Below, in pieces: positions 18,417 through 28,397 of a stretch of 64,000 bases of DNA; positions within the stretch are counted from its first letter, which is position 1; each line of letters begins with the position of its first letter. Position numbers and translations under genes: made by a program. The stretch lies in contig NZ_LR594659.1 of assembly GCF_901827155.1 (NCBI RefSeq), forward strand, positions 496,001 through 560,000, in the 5' to 3' direction. This DNA comes from Variovorax sp. PBL-H6. GTDB lineage: Bacteria > Pseudomonadota > Gammaproteobacteria > Burkholderiales > Burkholderiaceae_C. The notes under the pieces are model-generated. The model searched no databases. It saw nothing but the letters and a program-made list of their open reading frames with translations, and was not told the DNA's origin.

Positions 18417-18434
18417 GCGTATGCATCGATACGC
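18417..18434. promoter_or_regulatory. inverted repeat in the lactonase/SDR divergent promoter
   Basis: GCGTAT-N6-ATACGC is a perfect 18-bp palindrome located 31 nt before the chosen SDR start and 92 nt from the lactonase start. It could be an operator for a dimeric regulator of both divergent units. It does not match the operator candidate at 20293. Confidence 0.4.
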
Positions 18435-18465
18435 AGTTTGCAATGTCAACTCACAGGAGACCTTC

Positions 18466-19260
18466 TTGACCGACACCGTCGCAGGCGCGCACGCGTCTCC
18501 TGCTTCCACTTACCCGAGCCTGCGCGACAAGACCGTGTTCGTGACCGGCGGCGGCAGCGGCATCGGCGCCGCGATGGTCGCCGCCTTCGCCGAACAGGGC
18601 GCGCGGGTCGCCTTCATCGACATCGCGGAAGACGCCAGCGCGGCGCTCGCGGCGCAGATCGCCGAAGCCGGCCATCGCGCACCGTGGTGGCGGCGCTGCG
18701 ATGTGCGCGACATCGCCGCGTTGCAGGCTGCGATCGCCGATGCCGGGCGCGAGCTCGGCGACTTTTCCGTGCTGGTCAACAACGTGGCCAGCGACGACCG
18801 CCACACGCTCGAGTCCGTCACGCCCGACTACTACGACGAGCGCATGGCCATCAACGAGCGGCCGGCCTTCTTCGCGATCCAGTCTGTGGTGCCCGGCATG
18901 AAGCGCCTGGGCGGCGGGGCGGTCATCAACCTCGGCTCGACCGGGTGGCAGGGCAAGGGCGGTGCGTACCCGTGCTATGCCATTGCCAAGTCTTCGGTCA
19001 ACGGGCTCACCCGCGGGCTGGCCGTGAACCTGGGCCGCGACCGCATCCGCATCAACACCGTGTCGCCCGGCTGGGTCATGACCGAGCGCCAGGTGCGCCT
19101 GTGGCTGGATGCCGAGGGCGAGCAGGCCCTCGCGCGCAACCAGTGCCTGCCCGACCGCCTGCAGCCGCACGACATCGCGCGCATGGTGCTGTTCCTCGCC
19201 TCCGACGACGGGGCGATGTGCACCGCGCAGGAGTTCAAGGTCGACGCCGGCTGGGTTTGA
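18466..19260 (+). CDS. SDR sugar 1-dehydrogenase (L-arabinose/galactose type)
   Basis: 264 residues from TTG 18466, preceded by AGGAGA at 7 nt; in-frame ATG 18421 is the alternative. Cofactor motif TGGGSGIG, VLVNNVAS, INLGSTGWQGKG and catalytic YxxxK (YAIAK) are present, with SPGWVMTERQ after them. The family oxidises the anomeric carbon of aldoses to lactones with NAD(P). It is divergent from the lactonase and epimerase, its logical partners. The sugar is inferred from the cluster (pentose or galactose), not from the protein. Confidence 0.8.
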   Translation: MTDTVAGAHASPASTYPSLRDKTVFVTGGGSGIGAAMVAAFAEQGARVAFIDIAEDASAALAAQIAEAGHRAPWWRRCDVRDIAALQAAIADAGRELGDFSVLVNNVASDDRHTLESVTPDYYDERMAINERPAFFAIQSVVPGMKRLGGGAVINLGSTGWQGKGGAYPCYAIAKSSVNGLTRGLAVNLGRDRIRINTVSPGWVMTERQVRLWLDAEGEQALARNQCLPDRLQPHDIARMVLFLASDDGAMCTAQEFKVDAGWV

Positions 19261-19287
19261 GGATCGCCCCGGACCCAACATCGAAGT

Positions 19288-20250
19288 TCAGGCTTCGACC
19301 TCCAGCCGCCTTCCGTAGACGGTGAGGCTTGCCGCCTTGAGCGCGCGCATCATCACCTTCGCCGCTGGCGAGAGCAGCCGGTCGGTGTGCGTGATGATGC
19401 CGAAGGAATCCATGTGGCAAGGCACCGCCACAGGCAAGACCGCACCCAGGCCGTGCGCCGCGTAATAGCGCGCCACGTCGGTGGCCAGCACCGCGAGCAT
19501 GTCCGACTGCTGCAGCATGCGGGTGATGAAGAGCAGCGCCGAGCTCTCGATCACGTTCATCGGTGGCGCCAGTCCTTCTTCCCTGAACATCAGCTCGAAG
19601 CGGTGCCGCAGCACACTGCCCGCCTGCGGCACGATCCAGCCGGCGCTCACCAGGTCTCGCAGCGTGAGGCCGGTCATCCCCAGCAGCGGATGGCCGGTCC
19701 GCACCAGTGCCGACACCGGCTCTTCGGTGAGCGGTTCGTAATGCAGCTTGGCCTTGTCGTGCTCGGCGGAAAGCCGCGCCACCAGGATGTCGAGCTTGCC
19801 CTGCTCGAAGCGCTCCATCAGCACCCGGCTGGTCTCGATCTCGAGTGCGACACGCAGGTTGGGCTGGTCGCGCTTGACCAGCGCGATGGCCGGCGGCATC
19901 AGGGTCAGCCCCGGCGCGGTGATGGTGCCCACGCTGACCTGGCCGAAGCGTCCGGCCTTGAGCGCGACCAGTTCGTCATGCGCTTCGTTCAGGCTGGCCA
20001 GCGCCATGCGCGCGTGGCGGATCATGCTTTCGCCATACCAGGTGGGCCGCATCCCCCTCGGTAGCCGCTCGAACAGTGGCACCTCCAGCACGTCCTCCAG
20101 GTCCTTGAGCAGCTTCGACGCGGCCGGCTGGGTCATGTTCAGCACCTGCGCGGCGCGGTGGATGTTGCCTTCCTCCGCCAGCGCGACGAGCAGCAGCAGC
20201 TGCCGCGTCTTGAGGCGCGCACGGATGAACCAGTGCGTGTAGTTCGTCAT
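19288..20250 (-). CDS. LysR-family regulator, GbpR-like
   Basis: 320 residues. The N-terminal winged helix-turn-helix reads LLLVALAEEGNIHRAAQVLN then MTQPAASKLLKDLEDVL, and the co-inducer domain begins near residue 95 (GQVSVGTITAPGLTLMPPAI). The closest type is GbpR, which controls chvE-type sugar importer genes in Agrobacterium and Azospirillum, and chvE-gguAB indeed lies in the divergent operon. Start ATG 20250 is chosen over an upstream in-frame ATG because it leaves the promoter region free. It probably senses a sugar or aldonate and binds the inverted repeat at 20293-20311. Confidence 0.88.
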   Translation of the reverse strand: MTNYTHWFIRARLKTRQLLLLVALAEEGNIHRAAQVLNMTQPAASKLLKDLEDVLEVPLFERLPRGMRPTWYGESMIRHARMALASLNEAHDELVALKAGRFGQVSVGTITAPGLTLMPPAIALVKRDQPNLRVALEIETSRVLMERFEQGKLDILVARLSAEHDKAKLHYEPLTEEPVSALVRTGHPLLGMTGLTLRDLVSAGWIVPQAGSVLRHRFELMFREEGLAPPMNVIESSALLFITRMLQQSDMLAVLATDVARYYAAHGLGAVLPVAVPCHMDSFGIITHTDRLLSPAAKVMMRALKAASLTVYGRRLEVEA

Positions 20251-20292
20251 CGGGTTTTCCTGAATCCTGTTTCCGGTATCGATTCGATCCAA

Positions 20293-20311
20293 ATATCTAT
20301 TGGAAAGATAT
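20293..20311. promoter_or_regulatory. candidate LysR operator
   Basis: ATATCT-N7-AGATAT is a perfect inverted repeat, AT-rich against a GC-rich background, in the 109-nt gap between the regulator and the divergent dehydrogenase gene. Its size and dyad fit the T-N11-A type of LysR site. It is centred 52 nt from the LysR start and 58 nt from the dehydrogenase start. Confidence 0.6.
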
Positions 20312-20359
20312 CGGTGTGATTCCTACACTCCGCCCCACTCATCCATAGGAGTTCCGACG

Positions 20360-21814
20360 TTGAAGCGCAGCCCCGAGGTCCAGCTCAGTGCCCGCCATTA
20401 CATCAATGGCCGCTGGGAGACGGGCGTGACCAGCGGGCAGAGCACCAACCCTTCGGACCTGCGCGAGACCGTGGCCGAGTACGCCCGCGCCGATCGCAGC
20501 CAGACGGACCTGGCCGTGCGCGCCGCAGCCGACGCCTTCCGCGCCTGGAGCATGACCACGCCGCAGCGCCGCGCCGATGCGCTCGACCAGATCGGCAGCG
20601 AGATCCTGGCGCGCAAGGACGAGCTGGGCCTGCTGCTGGCGCGCGAGGAAGGCAAGACCCTGCCGGAAGCCGTTGCCGAAGCCGCTCGCGCCGGGCAGAT
20701 CTTCAAGTTCTTCGCGGGCGAGGCCCTGCGCGTCGGCGGCGAAACCATCGCCTCGTTGCGGCCCGGCGTCCACGTGGACGTCACGCGCGAGCCGGTGGGC
20801 GTGGCGGGCCTGATCACGCCCTGGAACTTTCCGCTGGCCATTCCCGCCTGGAAGATCGCGCCGGCGCTCGCCTGCGGCAACGCGGTGGTGTTCAAGCCTT
20901 CGGAGCTGGTGCCCGCCTGCGGCTGGGCGCTGGCCGAGATCATCAGCCGCGCCGCGCTGCCGGCAGGCACCTTCAACCTGGTGATGGGCAGCGGGCGCGA
21001 GGTCGGCCAGGCCCTGGTCGAGCATCCGCTGGTCGATGCGATCAGCTTCACCGGCTCGGCCGCGACCGGCGAGCGCGTGCTGCAGGCCGCCGCGGCGCGG
21101 CGGGCCAAGGTGCAGCTCGAGATGGGCGGCAAGAACCCCCTCGTGGTGCTGGCCGATGCCGATCTGGAACTGGCTGTCGACTGCGCGGTGCAGGGCGCCT
21201 ACTTCTCGACCGGCCAGCGCTGCACGGCCTCGAGCCGCCTCATCGTCGAGACGCCGCTGCATGATGCGTTCGTCGCGCGGCTCAAGCAGCGCATGGCTGC
21301 GTTGAAGGTCGGCCACGCGCTGGAGCCGGGCATCGACATCGGCCCGGTGGTCGATCGCGCGCAGCTCGAGGCAAACATCGCTGCCATCGCGAGCGCGCGC
21401 GAAGAGGGCGCCGAGCACGTCTGCGGGGGCGACCTGCTGCAGCGGCCGAGCGAAGGCCATTTCATGAGCCCCGCGCTGTTCATGGCCCGGCCCACGCACC
21501 GGATCGCCCGCGATGAAGTGTTCGGCCCGGTGGCGTGCGTGCTGCGCGCCGACGATGCCGAACACGCCCTCGCGCTGGCCAACGACACGCCCTACGGCCT
21601 GTGCGCCGGCATCTGCACCAACTCGCTGCGCCATGCGATGCACTTCCGCCGCCATGCGCGCGTGGGCATGACCATGGTCAACCTGCCGACGGCCGGCATC
21701 GACTACCACGTGCCCTTCGGCGGGCGCAAGGCGTCGAGCTACGGCGCACGGGAGCAGGGGCGCCACGCGGCCGAGTTCTACACCACGGTGAAGACCGGCT
21801 ACATGCGCGCTTGA
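20360..21814 (+). CDS. araE: alpha-ketoglutarate semialdehyde dehydrogenase
   Basis: 484 residues from TTG 20360 with AGGAG at 8 nt. It is an aldehyde dehydrogenase with TPWNFPLAIPAWKIAPAL, cofactor loop FTGSAATGERV, general base Glu254 (LEMGGKNPLVVL) and nucleophile Cys288 (STGQRCTASSR). The closest functional class is 2,5-dioxopentanoate (alpha-ketoglutarate semialdehyde) dehydrogenase, the last step of non-phosphorylative pentose oxidation. The downstream dehydratases (30528 and 32328) would make its substrate. It is the first gene of the long plus-strand sugar operon and is divergent from the LysR gene. The symbol follows Azospirillum L-arabinose pathway usage. Confidence 0.85.
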   Translation: MKRSPEVQLSARHYINGRWETGVTSGQSTNPSDLRETVAEYARADRSQTDLAVRAAADAFRAWSMTTPQRRADALDQIGSEILARKDELGLLLAREEGKTLPEAVAEAARAGQIFKFFAGEALRVGGETIASLRPGVHVDVTREPVGVAGLITPWNFPLAIPAWKIAPALACGNAVVFKPSELVPACGWALAEIISRAALPAGTFNLVMGSGREVGQALVEHPLVDAISFTGSAATGERVLQAAAARRAKVQLEMGGKNPLVVLADADLELAVDCAVQGAYFSTGQRCTASSRLIVETPLHDAFVARLKQRMAALKVGHALEPGIDIGPVVDRAQLEANIAAIASAREEGAEHVCGGDLLQRPSEGHFMSPALFMARPTHRIARDEVFGPVACVLRADDAEHALALANDTPYGLCAGICTNSLRHAMHFRRHARVGMTMVNLPTAGIDYHVPFGGRKASSYGAREQGRHAAEFYTTVKTGYMRA

Positions 21815-21842
21815 AGCATCTTTTCAACCAGGAGACGACAGC

Positions 21843-22808
21843 ATGAAACTCAACCGCCGCACATTGACCACCGCCTTCGCCGCGGCCTCGCTGGCCGCGC
21901 TTCTGCCGGCCACCGCGCTCGCGCAGAAGAAGATCGTCCTGGGCTTCAGCCAGGTCGGCGCCGAAAGCGAATGGCGCACCGCCAACACCGAGTCGATCAA
22001 GTCGGCCGCGAAGGACGCGGGCATCGAGCTCAAGTTCTCCGACGCGCAGCAGAAGCAGGAGAACCAGATCAAGGCCATCCGCTCCTTCATCGCGCAGAAG
22101 GTGGACGTGATCGCGTTCTCGCCGGTGGTCGAGTCGGGCTGGGAAACGGTGCTGCGCGAGGCCAAGGCCGCCAACATTCCGGTCGTGCTGACCGACCGCT
22201 CCGTCAACACCAAGGACGACTCGCTCTACGTGAGCTTCATGGGTTCTGACTTCGTCGAGGAAGGCCGCAAGGCCGGGCGCTGGCTGGTCGAGAAGATGAA
22301 GGACCAGAAGGGCGAGGTCAACATCGTCGAGCTGCAGGGCACCGTGGGCTCTGCGCCCGCGATCGACCGCAAGAAGGGCTTCGAGGAAATCATCAAGGCC
22401 GACCCCAAGTTCAAGATCATCCGATCGCAGACCGGCGACTTCACCCGGGCCAAGGGCAAGGAGGTCATGGAAGCGTTCCTCAAGGCCGACGGCAAGAAGA
22501 TCAACGTGCTCTACGCGCACAACGACGACATGGCCATCGGCGCCATCCAGGCGATCGAGGAGGCGGGCCTGAAGCCCGCGAAGGACATCACCATCATCTC
22601 CGTCGACGCGGTGAAGGGCGCCTTCGAGGCCATGATGGCCGGCAAGTTGAACGTCTCGGTCGAGTGCAGCCCGCTGCTCGGCCCGCAACTGATGTCTGCC
22701 GTGAAGGACATCAAGGCCGGCAAGTCGCTGCCCAAGCGCATCGTGACGGAAGAAACGATCTTCCCGATGGAAGTCGCGGCCAAGGAATTCCCGAAGCGCA
22801 AGTATTGA
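21843..22808 (+). CDS. ytfQ: sugar ABC transporter substrate-binding protein, YtfQ-like
   Basis: 321 residues, periplasmic. The signal peptide is about residues 1-27 (basic start, ATLAALLPATALA-type core) and the mature protein begins KKIVLGFSQVGAESEWRTAN. That opening, with DAQQKQENQIKAIRSFIAQKVD and the acidic loop SVDAVKGAFEAMMAGKLNVS, is characteristic of YtfQ, the galactofuranose/arabinofuranose binder. AGGAG precedes the ATG. Its cognate ytfR-ytfT-yjfF genes lie 4 kb downstream, separated by chvE-gguAB. An inverted 96-bp-family repeat starts right at its stop codon. Confidence 0.9.
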   Translation: MKLNRRTLTTAFAAASLAALLPATALAQKKIVLGFSQVGAESEWRTANTESIKSAAKDAGIELKFSDAQQKQENQIKAIRSFIAQKVDVIAFSPVVESGWETVLREAKAANIPVVLTDRSVNTKDDSLYVSFMGSDFVEEGRKAGRWLVEKMKDQKGEVNIVELQGTVGSAPAIDRKKGFEEIIKADPKFKIIRSQTGDFTRAKGKEVMEAFLKADGKKINVLYAHNDDMAIGAIQAIEEAGLKPAKDITIISVDAVKGAFEAMMAGKLNVSVECSPLLGPQLMSAVKDIKAGKSLPKRIVTEETIFPMEVAAKEFPKRKY

Positions 22809-22897
22809 GCTCGCCCCCAGGTTGGCTCACTTCGTGTAGCCGCCCACCCCCTACCGGGGGCAACACCAGCGGCCCGGCAAAGCCGGTTCCGCGGTGT
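22809..22897 (-). repeat. single inverted copy of the 95-96 bp hairpin repeat
   Basis: This 89-nt copy is the reverse complement of the units in the arrays at 44337 and 46782. Its minus strand begins ACACCGCGGAACCGGC and ends in GGGGGCGAGC. It fills most of the ytfQ-chvE gap, starting immediately after the ytfQ stop. It can fold into the same two hairpins (ACACCGCGG...CCGCTGGTGT and CCCCC...GGGGG). Confidence 0.95.
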
Positions 22898-22937
22898 TCC
22901 TCGAATGGGACCGATCAACATCAGGAGACACAAGTCC

Positions 22938-24017
22938 ATGAAACGCAGCTTTCTCAAGTCCGCGCTTGCCGCGGCCGCCCTAGCGATCGCCGGCTCGGCC
23001 GGCATTCCCTTGCTCGCCCAGGCACAGGACAAGGGCCCGATCGCGATCTCGATGCCCACCAAGTCCTCGGCCCGCTGGATCTCCGACGGCGCGAACATGG
23101 TCAAGTACTTCAAGGAGAAGGGCTACAAGACCGATCTGCAGTATGCCGACGACGACATCCCCAACCAGCTTGCGCAGATCGAGAACATGGTGACCAAGGG
23201 GTCGAAGGTGCTGGTGATCGCGGCCATCGACGGCAGCACGCTGTCGGACGTGCTGCAGAAGGCCGCGGACAAGGGCGTGAAGGTCATCGCCTACGACCGG
23301 CTCATCAAGGGCTCGAAGAACGTGGACTACTACGCGACTTTCGACAACTTCCAGGTCGGCGTGCTGCAGGCCCAGTCGATCGAGAAGGCGCTCGACCTCA
23401 AGTCCGGCAAGGGGCCTTTCAACATCGAGCTCTTCGGCGGCTCGCCCGACGACAACAACGCCTTCTTCTTCTACAACGGCGCCATGTCGGTGCTCGACCC
23501 CTACATCAAGAGCGGCAAGCTGGTGGTTCGCAGCAAGCAGATGGGCATGGACAAGGTCGGCACGCTGCGCTGGGACGGCGCGGTCGCGCAGTCGCGCATG
23601 GACAACCTGCTGTCGGCCTACTACACCAAGGATCGCGTCGACGCGGTGCTCTCGCCCTATGACGGGCTGTCGATCGGCATCCTCTCGTCGCTCAAGGGCG
23701 TGGGCTACGGCACGCCGCAGCAGCCGATGCCGGTGGTGTCGGGGCAGGATGCGGAAGTGCCTTCGGTCAAGTCGATCCTGCGCAAGGAGCAGACATCGAC
23801 CGTGTTCAAGGACACGCGCGAGCTGGCCAAGGTCACGGTCGCGATGGTCGACGCCATGCTGGCCGGCAAGACGCCGGAAGTGAACGACACCAAGACCTAC
23901 AACAACGGCGTGAAGGTGGTGCCTTCGTACCTGCTGAAACCGGTGAGCGTGGACGCATCCAACTGGAAGCCGGTGCTGATCGACAGCGGCTACTACAAGG
24001 AAAGCCAGGTCAAGTGA
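22938..24017 (+). CDS. chvE: multiple-sugar-binding periplasmic protein ChvE
   Basis: 359 residues with a signal peptide (about residues 1-30, ending near LLAQAQ). The mature protein begins [20 protein letters not shown] and contains the ChvE-diagnostic [40 protein letters not shown] and [15 protein letters not shown] stretches. ChvE binds galactose, arabinose, xylose and glucose for the GguAB importer, and in Agrobacterium it also feeds virulence and chemotaxis signalling. Start ATG 22938 follows AGGAGA. Its substrates match the pentose/galactose oxidation pathway encoded here. Confidence 0.94.
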   Translation: MKRSFLKSALAAAALAIAGSAGIPLLAQAQDKGPIAISMPTKSSARWISDGANMVKYFKEKGYKTDLQYADDDIPNQLAQIENMVTKGSKVLVIAAIDGSTLSDVLQKAADKGVKVIAYDRLIKGSKNVDYYATFDNFQVGVLQAQSIEKALDLKSGKGPFNIELFGGSPDDNNAFFFYNGAMSVLDPYIKSGKLVVRSKQMGMDKVGTLRWDGAVAQSRMDNLLSAYYTKDRVDAVLSPYDGLSIGILSSLKGVGYGTPQQPMPVVSGQDAEVPSVKSILRKEQTSTVFKDTRELAKVTVAMVDAMLAGKTPEVNDTKTYNNGVKVVPSYLLKPVSVDASNWKPVLIDSGYYKESQVK

Positions 24018-24069
24018 GCGGGTGGCAGGGCGAGCGGGACCTTGGGCCCGCGGCTGCGAAGGAGGCCTC

Positions 24070-25662
24070 TTGAGCGAAGTGAGCGAAGTGATCGAACCGA
24101 GCGAGGCGAGCCGTGCGAAGAACGCCGTTCTTCTGGAAATGCGCGGCATCACCAAGACCTTCCCCGGCGTGAACGCGCTGGACAAGGTCAACCTCGCGGT
24201 GCGCCCGGCCGAGATCCATGCCGTGGTGGGCGAGAACGGCGCCGGCAAGTCCACGCTGATGAAGGTGCTCAGCGGCGTCTACCCCTGCGAGTCCTACACC
24301 GGCGAGATCCACTTCGACGGCGAGCCGCGCCGCTTCCGCGGCATCGCCGACAGCGAGGCACTCGGCATCATCATCATCCACCAGGAGCTGGCGCTGGTGC
24401 CGCTGCTCTCGATCGCCGAGAACATCTTCCTCGGCAACGAGACGGCGCGCGGCGGCATCATCGACTGGAGCGAGGCCTGGCGCCGCACGCGAGAGCTGCT
24501 GGCCAAGGTGGGCCTGAACGAGCGGCCGACCACACTGGTTTCCGACCTGGGCGTGGGCAAGCAGCAGCTGGTCGAGATCGCGAAGGCGCTGTCCAAGCGG
24601 GTGCGGCTGCTGATCCTCGACGAGCCCACCGCCAGCCTGAACGAGAGCGACAGCGAAGCACTGCTCGCGCTGTTGCTGGGGCTCAAGGCGCAGGGCATCG
24701 CCTCGATCCTGATCTCGCACAAGCTCAACGAGATCGCCAAGGTGGCCGATGCGATCACCGTGCTGCGCGACGGCAGCACGGTCGAGACCATCGACTGCCG
24801 GCGCGAGCCGATCAGCGAGGACCGCATCATCCGCGGCATGGTCGGGCGCGACATGGCGCACCGCTATCCGCAGCGCACGCCCCGCATCGGCGAGCGCATG
24901 CTCGAAGTGCGCGACTGGCGGGTGCACCATGCGCTGCACGCCGACCGCGAGCAGATCAAGGGCGTGAACCTGCACGTGTGCCGCGGCGAGATCGTCGGCA
25001 TCGCGGGCCTGATGGGCGCCGGGCGCACCGAGTTCGCGATGAGCGTCTTCGGCCGTTCGTACGGCCAGCGCATCAGCGGCACGGTGCGCATGCATGGCAA
25101 GGAGGTCGACGTCGGCACCATCCGCAAGGCCATCGACCACGGCATCGCCTACGTCACCGAGGACCGCAAGGGTGCCGGGCTGGTGCTGGAGGAAGACATC
25201 CGCACCAACATCAGCCTCGCGAACCTCGAGGCCGTCTCGAGCGCGATGGTGATCGACGAGGGCCGCGAGTACAAGGTGGCGAACGACTACCGCAAGGCGC
25301 TGCGCATCCGCAGCGCCGACGTCTACCAGCAGGTGGTGAACCTCTCGGGCGGCAACCAGCAGAAGGTGGTGCTGAGCAAGTGGCTCTTTGCCAACCCGCA
25401 GCTGCTGATCCTCGACGAGCCGACGCGCGGCATCGACGTGGGGGCCAAGTACGAGATCTACACCCTCATCGACCAGCTCGCGAGCGAGGGCAAGGGCATC
25501 CTGTTGATCTCTTCGGAAATGCCGGAACTGCTCGGGATGTGCGACCGGATCTATGTGATGAACGAGGGGCGCTTCGTGGCCGAATACCCGGTGGCCGAAG
25601 CGTCGCAGGAGCGCATCATGCGCGCGATCGTGAACTCGGGAGGTGGCGTCCATGGCCAATGA
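24070..25662 (+). CDS. gguA: sugar ABC transporter ATPase GguA
   Basis: 530 residues from TTG 24070, preceded by AAGGAGG; the frame further left has no family similarity. It has two tandem ABC cassettes. The first contains [12 protein letters not shown] and [14 protein letters not shown], and the second contains [13 protein letters not shown] and [16 protein letters not shown] with [18 protein letters not shown]. This duplicated layout is the sugar-importer CUT2 type. Partner genes are chvE upstream and the permease gguB, which overlaps its last codons by 11 nt. Confidence 0.93.
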   Translation: MSEVSEVIEPSEASRAKNAVLLEMRGITKTFPGVNALDKVNLAVRPAEIHAVVGENGAGKSTLMKVLSGVYPCESYTGEIHFDGEPRRFRGIADSEALGIIIIHQELALVPLLSIAENIFLGNETARGGIIDWSEAWRRTRELLAKVGLNERPTTLVSDLGVGKQQLVEIAKALSKRVRLLILDEPTASLNESDSEALLALLLGLKAQGIASILISHKLNEIAKVADAITVLRDGSTVETIDCRREPISEDRIIRGMVGRDMAHRYPQRTPRIGERMLEVRDWRVHHALHADREQIKGVNLHVCRGEIVGIAGLMGAGRTEFAMSVFGRSYGQRISGTVRMHGKEVDVGTIRKAIDHGIAYVTEDRKGAGLVLEEDIRTNISLANLEAVSSAMVIDEGREYKVANDYRKALRIRSADVYQQVVNLSGGNQQKVVLSKWLFANPQLLILDEPTRGIDVGAKYEIYTLIDQLASEGKGILLISSEMPELLGMCDRIYVMNEGRFVAEYPVAEASQERIMRAIVNSGGGVHGQ

Positions 25663-26869
25663 AGCGCAGGCGGCAAAGGCCGTCACGGGCATGGAGGGCG
25701 CTGCCGCGAAGGCCTCCATCCATCAGGGATTCCTGAAGAGCAACCTGCGCGAGTACGGCATGCTGATCTCGCTGGTCGCGATCATGGTGCTGTTCCAGGT
25801 GCTGACGGACGGCACGCTGCTGCAGCCGCTCAACCTCACCAACCTGGTGCTGCAGAACAGCTATATCGTGATCATGGCGCTGGGCATGCTGCTGGTGATC
25901 GTGGCCGGCCACATCGACCTGTCGGTGGGCTCCGTGTGTGGCTTCATCGGCGCGCTGGCGGCGGTGCTGATGGTGGAGTACGAGTGGCATTTCGTTCCCA
26001 CCTTTCTCGCCTGCCTGATCGCCGGTGGCGCGGTTGGTGCCGCACAGGGCTGGTTCGTCGCCTACTTTCGCATCCCGTCCTTCATCGTCACGCTGGCGGG
26101 CATGCTGGTGTTCAAGGGCCTGACGCTGGCGCTCCTGGCGGGGCAATCGGTCGGCCCCTTTCCGGTCGCTTTCCAGCGCCTGAGCTCGGGCTTCATCCCC
26201 GAAGGCCTGGCGACCAGTGGGCTGCGGCTGACCTCGCTGCTCCTCGGCGCGTTGGCCGCTGGGGCCCTCGTGTTCTTCAAGCTGCGCGGACGCGCCCGGC
26301 TGGCGCGCCACGGCATGGAGGCGGAGCCCTTCGCCTTCTTCCTGCTGAAGAACGTGCTGTTCGCGGCCATCATCCTGTTCTTCAGCTGGCTGCTGGCTTC
26401 GTACAAGGGGCTGCCCAACGTGCTGATCGTGATGGCGGTGCTGATCGTGGCCTACGACTTCGTGACCACGCGGACCACGGTCGGGCGCCGCATCTATGCG
26501 CTCGGCGGCAACGAGAAGGCGGCGCGGCTCTCGGGCATCAAGACGCAGCGCCTGGCCTTCCTGGCCTTCGTCAACATGGGCGTGCTGGCCGCGCTGGCAG
26601 GGCTGGTGTTCGCGGCGCGCCTGAACACCGCCACGCCCAAGGCGGGCCTGGGCTTCGAGCTGGACGTGATCGCGGCCTGCTTCATCGGCGGCGCCTCGGC
26701 CTCGGGCGGCGTGGGCAAGGTGATGGGCGCGGTGATCGGCGCCTTCGTGATGGGCGTGATGAACAACGGCATGTCGATCCTCGGCGTCGGCATCGACTAC
26801 CAGCAGGTCATCAAGGGCCTCGTGCTGCTGGCGGCGGTGTTCGTCGACGTGTACAACAAGAACAAGTGA
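25652..26869 (+). CDS. gguB: sugar ABC transporter permease GguB
   Basis: 405 residues, polytopic inner-membrane protein of the CUT2/BPD_transp_2 class. It has [20 protein letters not shown], a central cytoplasmic loop ([17 protein letters not shown]) and a C-terminal [20 protein letters not shown] motif that contacts the ATPase. It is longer than the usual 330 residues, as is normal for GguB/XylH. ATG 25652 is set by GGGAGG 8 nt upstream. The gene overlaps gguA and is 7 nt before ytfR. Confidence 0.92.
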   Translation: MANEAQAAKAVTGMEGAAAKASIHQGFLKSNLREYGMLISLVAIMVLFQVLTDGTLLQPLNLTNLVLQNSYIVIMALGMLLVIVAGHIDLSVGSVCGFIGALAAVLMVEYEWHFVPTFLACLIAGGAVGAAQGWFVAYFRIPSFIVTLAGMLVFKGLTLALLAGQSVGPFPVAFQRLSSGFIPEGLATSGLRLTSLLLGALAAGALVFFKLRGRARLARHGMEAEPFAFFLLKNVLFAAIILFFSWLLASYKGLPNVLIVMAVLIVAYDFVTTRTTVGRRIYALGGNEKAARLSGIKTQRLAFLAFVNMGVLAALAGLVFAARLNTATPKAGLGFELDVIAACFIGGASASGGVGKVMGAVIGAFVMGVMNNGMSILGVGIDYQQVIKGLVLLAAVFVDVYNKNK

Positions 26870-26876
26870 GGCCGCG

Positions 26877-28397
26877 ATGAGTGCAGACATGCAGCCGGTC
26901 CTGGAACTCTCGGGCATCCACAAGCAGTTTGCCGGCGTCAGCGCGCTGCGCGACGTTCAGTTGCGCCTGCATGCGGGCGAGATCCATGCGCTGATGGGGC
27001 AGAACGGCGCGGGCAAGTCCACGCTGATCAAGGTACTCACCGGCGCGCTGCCCTCGGGCGGCGGCACCATGCGGCTGGAAGGGCAGCCGATCCGGCCCGC
27101 CTCGCCGCTGGAGGCGCAGAAGCTGGGCATCAGCACCGTCTACCAGGAGGTCAATCTCTGTCCTAACCTCTCGGTGGCCGAGAACGTGTTCGCAGGCCGC
27201 TATCCGCGCCGCGGCGCGATCGAGGGCTTTCGCATCGACTGGTCGGCCGTGCACCGGCGTGCGCGCGAGCTGCTGGCGCGCATCGGGCTGGAGATCGACG
27301 TTGGCCGGCTGCTGTCGAGCTACCCGGTGGCGGTGCAGCAGATGGTCGCAATCGCGCGCGCACTCGGCCTGTCCTCCAAGGTGCTGATCCTCGATGAGCC
27401 GACCTCCAGCCTGGACGATGACGAGGTGCGCAAGCTCTTCGAGGTGCTGCGCCGGCTGCGCGGTGAAGGCCTGGCGATCGTGTTCGTCACGCACTTCCTG
27501 AACCAGGTGTACGAGGTGTCGGACCGCATTACCGTGCTGCGCAACGGCGCGTGGGTCGGCGAGTGGCGGGCGAGCGAGCTGGGGCCGCAGGCGCTGATCG
27601 CCGCGATGCTCGGGCGTGAGTTGGCGGCGCAGTCGGCGCGGCCGGCTGCGCTGCCCGTGGTCGCCATCGACAGCCCCGCGATGCTGGAAACGCAGGGCCT
27701 CGGCCAGTCGGGGCTGCTGCAGCCGATCGACCTGCGCATTCGCGCCGGCGAGATCGTCGGCCTCGCCGGCCTGCTGGGTGCCGGGCGAACGGAACTCGCG
27801 CGGCTGCTCTTCGGCCTGGAGGTGCCCGACCGCGGGCAGCTGCGCATCGATGGCGAGTGGGTGCGCTTCGCCAGCCCGGCCGACGCGGTGCGGCACGGCC
27901 TGGCGCTGTGCCCGGAGGAGCGCAAGACCGACGGCATCGTGGCGGAGCTGTCGGTGCGCGAGAACATCGTGCTGGCGCTGCAGGCGAGGCGGGGCGCACG
28001 GCGCTTCCTCTCGCGCGCGGATCAGACCGCGCTGGCCGAGCGCTACGTGGCTGCGCTCGGCATCAAGACGGCGAGCATCGAGACGCCGATCGGCCTGCTC
28101 TCCGGCGGAAACCAGCAGAAGGCCATGATCGCGCGCTGGCTCGCCACCGAGCCTCGGCTGCTGATCCTCGACGAGCCGACGCGCGGAATCGACGTCGGGG
28201 CCAAGCAGGAAATCATGGACCAGATCCTGCGGCTCGCGCAGGCCGGCATGGCGGTGCTCTTCATCTCGTCGGAGATGAGCGAGGTGGTGCGCGTGGCGCA
28301 CCGCATCGTGGTGCTCCGGGACCGCCGCAAGGTGGGCGAACTGCCCGCCGGCAGCAGCGAGGAAGATGTATGCGAAATGATCGCGGCCACGCCATGA
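26877..28397 (+). CDS. ytfR: sugar ABC transporter ATPase, YtfR-like
   Basis: 506 residues with two ABC cassettes. The first has [19 protein letters not shown] and VYQEVNLCPNLSVAENVF; the second has AGLLGAGRTELARLLFG, CPEERKTDGIVAELSVRENI and [29 protein letters not shown] is characteristic of YtfR-type galactofuranose importers rather than of GguA/XylG. The stop overlaps the ytfT start (ATGA). It works with ytfQ, which lies four genes upstream. Confidence 0.9.
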   Translation: MSADMQPVLELSGIHKQFAGVSALRDVQLRLHAGEIHALMGQNGAGKSTLIKVLTGALPSGGGTMRLEGQPIRPASPLEAQKLGISTVYQEVNLCPNLSVAENVFAGRYPRRGAIEGFRIDWSAVHRRARELLARIGLEIDVGRLLSSYPVAVQQMVAIARALGLSSKVLILDEPTSSLDDDEVRKLFEVLRRLRGEGLAIVFVTHFLNQVYEVSDRITVLRNGAWVGEWRASELGPQALIAAMLGRELAAQSARPAALPVVAIDSPAMLETQGLGQSGLLQPIDLRIRAGEIVGLAGLLGAGRTELARLLFGLEVPDRGQLRIDGEWVRFASPADAVRHGLALCPEERKTDGIVAELSVRENIVLALQARRGARRFLSRADQTALAERYVAALGIKTASIETPIGLLSGGNQQKAMIARWLATEPRLLILDEPTRGIDVGAKQEIMDQILRLAQAGMAVLFISSEMSEVVRVAHRIVVLRDRRKVGELPAGSSEEDVCEMIAATP

